From DAOWGG01 sp965369815 (GTDB lineage: Bacteria > Patescibacteriota > Gracilibacteria > UM-FILTER-43-11), in contig CBDUQS010000047.1 in the NCBI GenBank assembly GCA_965369815.1, positions 1-7,450 on the forward strand: a DNA stretch of 7,450 nucleotides. The letters are read 5' to 3'. The notes below the pieces were generated by a model. That model did not search any database. It was not told the origin of the DNA and saw only the letters and a list, made by a program, of their open reading frames with translations. A program made the translations under genes and the position numbers. Positions 1 to 5,009 of this stretch are shown in pieces. Positions within the stretch are counted from its first letter, which is position 1. Each line of letters starts with the position of its first letter.

Positions 1-533
1 AGATCGAAATTAGCCATTTGCCATGTTTCTAGGTCACTTAGCAATAAGTAAGAGGCATTATCGGACCCACCTTTGCTAAGTGGCTCATAATAATAAGAAC
101 CGACACATCCTCTTGAATTGGTTTTCTTACCCACGTTCTGAGGAACGCGAGCCCCCTTCAAATAACCTTTAAGCAAATGATAAGTATCAACTGTATCAGT
201 AGCAGTACCATCAGTACTATCATCAGTTGCATCTAGATGAAGGCAGTTACCACTATTGGCATGAGCAGCTCCAGTTTCACCATCACAAGGAAGCTCACCC
301 TCTGCAGTACTGTCAGTACAGTTGGCATCTGGATATTTACCGAAGTCACTAGCGTAAACTTCAAGTGCCTGAGAGATGTTGTTAAGATCCGCAATACGGG
401 CGGTATCACGAGCACGAGACTGTGCACCGGTTAGTCGAGGAAGAATAGTACCCATTAAGATACCGAGGATCACAATAACGATCATCAGCTCGATGAGGGT
501 AAACCCGCGACGAAAAGCATTTTGCTTGTTCAT
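1..533 (-). CDS. Type IV prepilin, second copy (3' end outside window)
   Basis: Structural subunit of a type IV pilus-like fibre; 177 codons are visible and the C-terminus lies beyond the window start. The N-terminus MNKQNAFRRG|FTLIELMIVI is a class III prepilin signal: short basic leader, Gly10 before the cleavage point, Phe as first mature residue and Glu at mature position 5, followed by the hydrophobic helix that anchors the subunit and packs the fibre core. Residues 1-60 are identical to the upstream prepilin (566-1177). After that the two diverge, with this copy about 24 residues longer before a shared VPQNVG segment; both regain a shared DLETWQMANF block. Four cysteines (72, 83, 97, 143) match four in the other copy with different spacing, suggesting disulfides in the exposed head. 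The ATG at 533 is supported by the signal directly after it; its leader is A-rich without Shine-Dalgarno. It begins 32 bases after the first pilin, so co-transcription is likely. Major, minor or pseudopilin status cannot be decided. Confidence 0.93.
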   Translation of the reverse strand, partial: MNKQNAFRRGFTLIELMIVIVILGILMGTILPRLTGAQSRARDTARIADLNNISQALEVYASDFGKYPDANCTDSTAEGELPCDGETGAAHANSGNCLHLDATDDSTDGTATDTVDTYHLLKGYLKGARVPQNVGKKTNSRGCVGSYYYEPLSKGGSDNASYLLLSDLETWQMANFD

Positions 534-546
534 TTTGTTTTTGTTT
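358..546 (-). repeat. Direct repeat copy A (pilin 5' block)
   Basis: This 189-base block covers the leader and first ~58 codons of the downstream pilin. Read by hand against 1002-1190 (constant offset of 644), I count three mismatches: 402/1046 and 420/1064, both synonymous, and 537/1181 in the leader. Similarity breaks sharply at about 357. Conservation at synonymous sites and in the leader points to recent duplication or gene conversion rather than protein-level selection alone. Confidence 0.9.
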
Positions 547-565
547 AAGTTATTAAATTAATTAA

Positions 566-1177
566 TTACGGAATGACGATATAGATGGAAGCTGAATCAA
601 GAGGGTCACCTTCAGTATCAGTAGGCTCAGTAGGTAGCTTCCCTATGCTTGAGATATATAAATCTGCCTCATTTGCTGATACAAAATCTGTCTCAGCTTC
701 ATGAAGATCTTCACTTAAGTTAAAATTAGCCATTTGCCATGTCTCCAAATCGGAAGCTAAAACGTAAGAAGTTTGAGATGAACCACCTCTATACAAAGGT
801 GAATAATAATAAGTACCCACACAACCTAATGTTTCAGTTAAAACACCAACGTTCTGAGGTACACGATCCCCCTTCATGTAAGATTTAAGTTTTACATATG
901 TACTTCCATCTGTGTCACAATTTTTTGCATCGAGACAATTAATTCCTGCACCATCACCAACACACGTTGCAGTAGGATATTCACCGCTATCACTAAAATA
1001 CACTTCAAGTGCCTGAGAGATGTTGTTAAGATCCGCAATACGGGCAGTATCACGAGCACGAGATTGTGCACCGGTTAGTCGAGGAAGAATAGTACCCATT
1101 AAGATACCGAGGATCACAATAACGATCATCAGCTCGATGAGGGTAAACCCGCGACGAAAAGCATTTTGCTTGTTCAT
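566..1177 (-). CDS. Type IV prepilin, first copy
   Basis: Complete 203-residue prepilin, ending in TAA. Class III signal: basic leader with Arg8-Arg9-Gly10, predicted cleavage before Phe11, Glu15 (mature Glu5), and a hydrophobic helix to about residue 31. The helix continues amphipathically (ARDTARIADLNNISQALEVY, 41-60), as in pilins and GspG-type pseudopilins. The C-terminal head has Cys72, Cys81, Cys87 and Cys119, an aromatic stretch (GTYYYSP, 121-127) and a conserved DLETWQMANF (143-152), then an acidic tail ending in IVIP. It is the closest gene downstream of a good promoter (1210-1238), giving a predicted leader of about 25 bases, so it may be the strongly expressed subunit. No Shine-Dalgarno is present. 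The second copy follows after 32 bases. A GspG-like pseudopilin is the alternative, but the neighbouring PilB/PilC/PilN/PilO-type genes and the pilin pair fit a pilus better. The processing peptidase (PilD) is not in this window. Confidence 0.95.
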   Translation of the reverse strand: MNKQNAFRRGFTLIELMIVIVILGILMGTILPRLTGAQSRARDTARIADLNNISQALEVYFSDSGEYPTATCVGDGAGINCLDAKNCDTDGSTYVKLKSYMKGDRVPQNVGVLTETLGCVGTYYYSPLYRGGSSQTSYVLASDLETWQMANFNLSEDLHEAETDFVSANEADLYISSIGKLPTEPTDTEGDPLDSASIYIVIP

Positions 1178-1190
1178 TTTATTTTTGTTT
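1002..1190 (-). repeat. Direct repeat copy B (pilin 5' block)
   Basis: This is the partner of 358-546: same strand, offset 644, about 98% identical by eye. It covers the leader and first ~58 codons of the upstream pilin. A further 20-base exact match is shared farther downstream at 723-742 and 7-26 (coding TWQMANF), and an 11-base match at 849-859 and 133-143 (within VPQNV). Sequence between these blocks is divergent. Confidence 0.9.
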
Positions 1191-1209
1191 TAAGTTTTAA
1201 ACTATTGTA

Positions 1210-1238
1210 AGTATATCATGAGTAATTTTTGTGTGCAA
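1210..1238 (-). promoter_or_regulatory. Sigma70-type promoter with extended -10, for the pilin pair
   Basis: On the minus strand, TTGCAC (1238-1233) is followed by exactly 17 bases and then TATACT (1215-1210), preceded by TGA, so it reads as an extended -10 (TGnTATACT). Transcription would start near 1203, about 25 bases before the pilin ATG at 1177. The element lies in the 90-base gap after pilC, so the pilins can be transcribed independently of the platform genes. The match is better than expected by chance in AT-rich DNA, but there is no experimental support. Confidence 0.7.
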
Positions 1239-1266
1239 CACCTTTTCCCTCTCTGAAAAAATTACT
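1221..1266. repeat. 10-bp perfect inverted repeat around the -35 element
   Basis: The arms AGTAATTTTT (1221-1230) and AAAAATTACT (1257-1266) are exact reverse complements, separated by 26 bases that contain the -35 hexamer. One arm lies inside the promoter spacer. It could be an operator, or a weak AT-only stem-loop behind the pilC stop codon (1268-1270). The stem has few G/C pairs, so it is not a typical intrinsic terminator. In AT-rich DNA, chance is not excluded. Confidence 0.45.
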
Positions 1267-1267
1267 A

Positions 1268-2473
1268 TTATTGAGAGCTGGCCAAATCGGATGACTGAAG
1301 GATTGGAAGCATTACCGCAATAACCAAGAATCCAACGGTTCCACCGAGAACCACGATGATCACGGGTTCCATTAAACTGGACATATTTTTAACCATATCG
1401 TCGAGTTCCTCTTCGAAGAAATCCGCCAACTTGGACATGATCTGATCCACCTGAGCGGTTTGTTCCGCCACGTTCACCATTCCCACTACCATAGAAGGCC
1501 AATGATAATCATCGTCTTTCATATTTTCCCCCATTGTAATACCACGCTTTACATCTTCCGAGATCTGTTTGATACGTTTTTCGTAAATAGGGTTCCCCAC
1601 ACTGCCTGCAGTAATGGACAATGCTTTTAAGATGGACACTCCACTACTGGTCAAAGTTCCTAAGCTTCGACAAAACCTTGCCACCGCTGTTTTTTTGATC
1701 AAAGGACCAAAAATAGGAGCTCTCATAATCGCCTTTGTCCATAAAACTTTCCCTGATTTGGTTTTTTTCCACTGGAGGAATAAAACGAATACGCCCACGA
1801 TCCCCCCTATTAATAGGACAGCATTAGGAACACCTACCGTTTTACCCACCATAAAATCACTGCCATCAATTAACATTTGTGTCATCAGAGGGAGCTCACT
1901 TCCTAAGCTATCAAAAACCTCTTTAATTTTTGGCATTACAACGGTCATAATCACAATTATAGCTGCTGCTAAAATTATAAGTACGGTTACCGGATAAATC
2001 ATCGCCCCTTTGATTTTTTTGGTTAGCTGAGCGGATTTCTCGGTTTGTGTCGCAATTTGCAATAAGGTTTGATTCAAACGGCCTGTCGCCTCTCCCGACT
2101 CCACCATACCAATTTGTGAATCGTCAAAGAATTCTCTATATTTTCCCAAGGATTCTGAGAAACTCAATCCACTTTCTATTTGGAAGGCTAAATCGGCGAT
2201 CACCAGTTTAAAATGCGCATTTTCAACCTGATCCTCTAATATATGAAGACCTTTGGTTAGCGATATTCCCGCGTTGATCATCGTTGCCATTAATCGGAAA
2301 AAACTAACCTTATCATTGTCTTTAATCGGTGTGAACTTTGCAAAATAAGCGGTGAGCTGATCGGCTATATTTCCCGATTTTTGCTGACGCTTTGGAGCTT
2401 CTTTTGGCTTTGCTGCCTTTGCGATTTCCGCTGCAGTTGGAGCACTTCCGATATGTAGTGTTGCTGGTGACAT
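1268..2473 (-). CDS. pilC: PilC/GspF-family inner-membrane platform protein
   Basis: Polytopic membrane protein on which the assembly ATPase acts to drive pilin subunits into the fibre. The 401 residues match the family's usual ~400. Domains in order: a short Ala/Lys/Pro-rich N-terminal extension (1-33), first GspF domain (about 56-180) with the ESGEATGRLNQTL motif (125-137), membrane segment 156-180, a second at about 216-235, second GspF domain (about 260-390) with the related but degenerate NVAEQTAQVDQIM (334-346), and a third membrane segment at about 367-391. Phe58-Phe59-Arg60 and the NAGISL segment (67-72) are typical of family N-termini. It starts with ATG at 2473 after an AT-rich leader without Shine-Dalgarno and stops at TAA. 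It follows pilB after a 175-base repeat-bearing gap. ComGB or GspF naming is possible; the surrounding genes favour the pilus name. Confidence 0.95.
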   Translation of the reverse strand: MSPATLHIGSAPTAAEIAKAAKPKEAPKRQQKSGNIADQLTAYFAKFTPIKDNDKVSFFRLMATMINAGISLTKGLHILEDQVENAHFKLVIADLAFQIESGLSFSESLGKYREFFDDSQIGMVESGEATGRLNQTLLQIATQTEKSAQLTKKIKGAMIYPVTVLIILAAAIIVIMTVVMPKIKEVFDSLGSELPLMTQMLIDGSDFMVGKTVGVPNAVLLIGGIVGVFVLFLQWKKTKSGKVLWTKAIMRAPIFGPLIKKTAVARFCRSLGTLTSSGVSILKALSITAGSVGNPIYEKRIKQISEDVKRGITMGENMKDDDYHWPSMVVGMVNVAEQTAQVDQIMSKLADFFEEELDDMVKNMSSLMEPVIIVVLGGTVGFLVIAVMLPILQSSDLASSQ

Positions 2474-2648
2474 AACTTTTTTTAAATTAAATTAATTTAC
2501 TTTATTTATTTACTGGATATAAATTCGAAATACGAAACTCGAAAAAATTAGAATTTTGAATTGTTAAATTTTTCAAGTTTTTTAGTTATTTAAATTTTAA
2601 AATTGATTGTATTTCGGATTTCGAAGATTCGAATTTCGTGCTTTTAGA
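2474..2648. repeat. pilB-pilC gap with degenerate TTCGAA-type repeats
   Basis: This AT-rich 175-base gap contains three TTCGAA palindromes (2524-2529, 2620-2625, 2628-2633) embedded in variants of a GAAATnCGAAA-like theme. TTCGAAATACGAAA (2524-2537) and TTTCGGATTTCGAA (2612-2625) are inverted copies with one mismatch, 74 bases apart, so the flanks could pair into a long imperfect stem. The stretch between is almost pure A/T. I see no coding capacity. My recollection is that similar degenerate TTCGAA clusters recur between genes in some uncultivated bacterial genomes, so a dispersed repeat family is plausible. Confidence 0.6.
2547..2576 (-). promoter_or_regulatory. Possible promoter for pilC
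   Basis: On the minus strand, TTGAAA (2576-2571), 18 bases, then TCTAAT (2552-2547); each hexamer matches the sigma70 consensus at five of six positions. It would start transcription about 80 bases before pilC. The background is very AT-rich, so such matches arise easily by chance. Confidence 0.3.
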
Positions 2649-4226
2649 TTATTGGACGACACGGTAGACCTCTTCTATAGGAATGTCTCCCTGAAGGGCT
2701 TTGATGTAGCCGTCTTGTTTAAGGGTGATCATGCCGTCTTTTTGTGCCTGATCTTTCATTTCGGTATCGGGTGCATTTCCAATCACCAGACTCCCGAGAT
2801 CACGGGTCATCTCCATGATTTCAAAAAGCCCCATTCGTCCTTTATTACCCGAATCTCCACAAGCTTCACAACCTTTCCCGCGAGCGAGCTGTGGATTTTC
2901 AAATAATTTTTGGTCCACAAACCCTTCTTTAAGATCTGATAACTCTTTTTTAATTTCCTCAAGTACTTTCGGCTCTGGTGTATAGAGTTCTTTACAATGA
3001 GGGCAAACCGTTCGAACCAAACGCTGAGCGATGATTCCACGAATAGCGGAAGCAATCAGGAATCCTTTCACACCCATATCCGTGATACGAGTTAAGGTTC
3101 CTACCGCACTATTCGTATGAATGGTGGAAAGCACCAAATGTCCTGTTAGCGCCGCACGAATCGCAATTTCAATCGTTTCCTGATCACGAATTTCCCCCAC
3201 CATTATAATGTCGGGATCCTGACGAAGCGCGGTACGAAGCCCAGAGGCAAAATCATAATCGATTTCTGGTTTCATCTGACTCTGAGAAAGCCCATCCATC
3301 TGATACTCCACCGGATCTTCAAAGGTCATAATATTCACATCAATGGTATTCAAACGAGTTAACGTTGAATAAAGCGTATTGGTTTTACCCGAACCCGTTG
3401 GCCCTGTTACCAATATTACTCCGTTGGGCATCCCAGTAAAGATTTCCATCTTCTTTAAATTTTCTCCTTGAATTCCCAAATCTGGCAGGTCAGGAATCTT
3501 CTTTGATTTATCCTGAATACGACTTACGATCTTTTCTCCATTTACTGTAGGAAGTGTTGAAACACGCAAATCCAAGCCTCTTCCGTCTTCTGTGGTTATT
3601 TGCATACGCCCATCTTGCGGAACACGTTGTTCATCGATCTTAAGACCCGACATAATCTTCACACGCGATACAACCGCTGGGTGAATATTGAGCGGATATT
3701 CTACAATCAATCGAAGAGCACCGTCGACACGAAAACGAAGACGAACGACCTTTTCCATAGGTTCTATATGTATATCCGATACATCCATTGCTGTCGCGTA
3801 GGTAATCATATGCAACACGATTTGCGGAATATTACCTGCAATAATGGAATTTTGAAGGGATTCTAAAACCGCAGCGGGGCTTATCTTCTCTTCCTCCTTT
3901 TCTTCTTTTTTCTCTTCTTTTTTAGGCTCCCCTTCCTTTTTTTCTGCAGATGCGCCTTGGCTCGTCTCTACAGCGTCATCGGATGATTCCGCTGTATCGA
4001 CTGTTTTAATGGTTGGGGCGACTGCTTCTGGAACGGCTTTTGGTGGAGGGGGAGAATCTGGTATTGCGGCAACCTCCGCTGTTGGAGCGACTCCTTGCAC
4101 TGATTCCTGAGGCGTATTGACTGCCTGATTCATATTCACAGGATCCGCCTGACCCTGTTGGGCAGACGAACCGTCGGAAGAAGATCCAAGTGGTGCCGGT
4201 GGTGTTTCAATCTGAATGTCGGCCAT
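2649..4226 (-). CDS. pilB: PilB/GspE-family pilus assembly ATPase, without a recognisable N1 domain
   Basis: Hexameric cytoplasmic secretion ATPase that powers pilus extension. The 525 residues contain all catalytic signatures: SDIHIEP (150-156) and RFRVDG (164-169) of the N2 domain, Walker A GPTGSGKT (275-282), Asp box TFEDPVEY (301-308), Walker B with Asp339 and Glu345 (DIIMVGEIRD), His box TGHLVLSTIH (361-370), and the zinc-binding cysteine pairs C408/C411 and C453/C456 that mark the PilB/GspE extension type rather than PilT retraction ATPases. The first ~114 residues are not the usual N1/MshEN fold: they are Pro/Ala/Ser/Gln-rich and end in a Lys/Glu run (95-114), so probably disordered. 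The start at ATG 4226 lacks a Shine-Dalgarno; codons before the catalytic core stay in frame with coding-like composition. It lies 26 bases after pilO, so probably in the same transcript. GspE or ComGA are alternative names. Confidence 0.95.
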   Translation of the reverse strand: MADIQIETPPAPLGSSSDGSSAQQGQADPVNMNQAVNTPQESVQGVAPTAEVAAIPDSPPPPKAVPEAVAPTIKTVDTAESSDDAVETSQGASAEKKEGEPKKEEKKEEKEEEKISPAAVLESLQNSIIAGNIPQIVLHMITYATAMDVSDIHIEPMEKVVRLRFRVDGALRLIVEYPLNIHPAVVSRVKIMSGLKIDEQRVPQDGRMQITTEDGRGLDLRVSTLPTVNGEKIVSRIQDKSKKIPDLPDLGIQGENLKKMEIFTGMPNGVILVTGPTGSGKTNTLYSTLTRLNTIDVNIMTFEDPVEYQMDGLSQSQMKPEIDYDFASGLRTALRQDPDIIMVGEIRDQETIEIAIRAALTGHLVLSTIHTNSAVGTLTRITDMGVKGFLIASAIRGIIAQRLVRTVCPHCKELYTPEPKVLEEIKKELSDLKEGFVDQKLFENPQLARGKGCEACGDSGNKGRMGLFEIMEMTRDLGSLVIGNAPDTEMKDQAQKDGMITLKQDGYIKALQGDIPIEEVYRVVQ

Positions 4227-4252
4227 TAATTATATATAAGGTAAGATCAGGA

Positions 4253-4978
4253 TTATTTTGAATATGCTTTAAGGCTTACGTTAAAATTAACTCCTTGATC
4301 CTTTCCTGTAGAATCTGATCCAAGGTAGCTAAGAGAGATTTGAGAAATTTCCATCATTCGAATATGATCTTTAGCTTCTGGATCAATATCCCCTGATAAA
4401 TTTACTAGTGCCAAAACTCGATCAAAATTGGTTCGACTTGCCTTAATAGATGTTTGAAAAGGCAGAACTGTGTAGCCGTTTTCCTTTACTGGCTCCTGAA
4501 AAGAAAGTGAACTGAATTCAAAGGGTGGATAAGTAGTGGCTAAATGAGTAGCAAAATTTTCCATCAATCGAATTACTTCTAATTTTTCAATAGTATCCGG
4601 GAAAACCATATCGATCAACCCCTGTTCTTCTTTAAATTGCTCATCGTAAGCTGCTTTATGAAAATCACGCTTTTTTTCTAAATCGGATAGCTTTCCTTCA
4701 AACCCCTCAATTTGCTCCTGCCTTTCTGCGATATTGTCATTAAAATCTAAATAAGCCTGAACTTGCGGATATAAAAAATAAAATGAATAAGCGGCCAAAA
4801 AGACGGTGGCAATCGTCATGTAAATATAACCCTTTTGGTAATTTCTTTTTTTAATCTCCTGCTTTCCACGATCTTTGTTTAACAAAGGCATTGAGAAGAT
4901 GCTCTTTTTTGGCTTTTCTCCTGAAACCTCTGGGGTTTTTGGAGCTACCGGTGGATTTACATTGTTTTCGTCAGCCAT
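4253..4978 (-). CDS. pilO: PilO-like alignment-complex protein
   Basis: Single-pass membrane protein that pairs with PilN in the inner-membrane alignment complex of type IV pili. The 241 residues show the PilO layout: a cytoplasmic Pro/Lys-rich tail (1-49), one membrane segment (about 50-71), an extracytoplasmic coiled coil (about 78-118, rich in Glu/Lys/Gln), and an alpha/beta domain (about 126-240) with the LPFQTSIKASRTNFDRVLAL stretch (172-191) and a predicted final beta strand. No enzymatic motif is expected or seen. The tail contains KKSIFSMPLLNK (24-35), which loosely resembles the basic-aromatic motif repeated in the upstream PilN-like protein. ATG at 4978 has an A-rich leader without Shine-Dalgarno; stop is TAA. 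It is 31 bases after the PilN-like gene and 26 before pilB. Identification rests on topology, order and weak sequence resemblance, so it is firm for role and less so for exact orthology. Confidence 0.82.
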   Translation of the reverse strand: MADENNVNPPVAPKTPEVSGEKPKKSIFSMPLLNKDRGKQEIKKRNYQKGYIYMTIATVFLAAYSFYFLYPQVQAYLDFNDNIAERQEQIEGFEGKLSDLEKKRDFHKAAYDEQFKEEQGLIDMVFPDTIEKLEVIRLMENFATHLATTYPPFEFSSLSFQEPVKENGYTVLPFQTSIKASRTNFDRVLALVNLSGDIDPEAKDHIRMMEISQISLSYLGSDSTGKDQGVNFNVSLKAYSK

Positions 4979-5009
4979 GATATTGGTTTTTTAATTTTTA
5001 GTTATTAGT

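Noticed and set aside
1221..1270. Intrinsic terminator after pilC
   Set aside because: The stem is almost all A/T with a 26-base loop, and no U-run follows a GC-rich hairpin; an operator or chance is more likely.
1614..1997. Plus-strand open frame of 127 codons inside pilC, and similar plus-strand frames at 237-434, 3600-3866, 5725-6051 and 6595-7090
   Set aside because: They lie entirely antisense to well-supported genes, match no family I recognise, and have compositions expected of antisense shadows of Lys/Ala-rich or hydrophobic coding sequence.
3884..3923. 40-base uninterrupted pyrimidine (minus-strand purine) tract as a regulatory or slippage element
   Set aside because: It encodes part of the Lys/Glu run of PilB, where AAA/AAG/GAA/GAG codons alone explain the purine bias; there is no long homopolymer or perfect unit repeat that would suggest phase variation.
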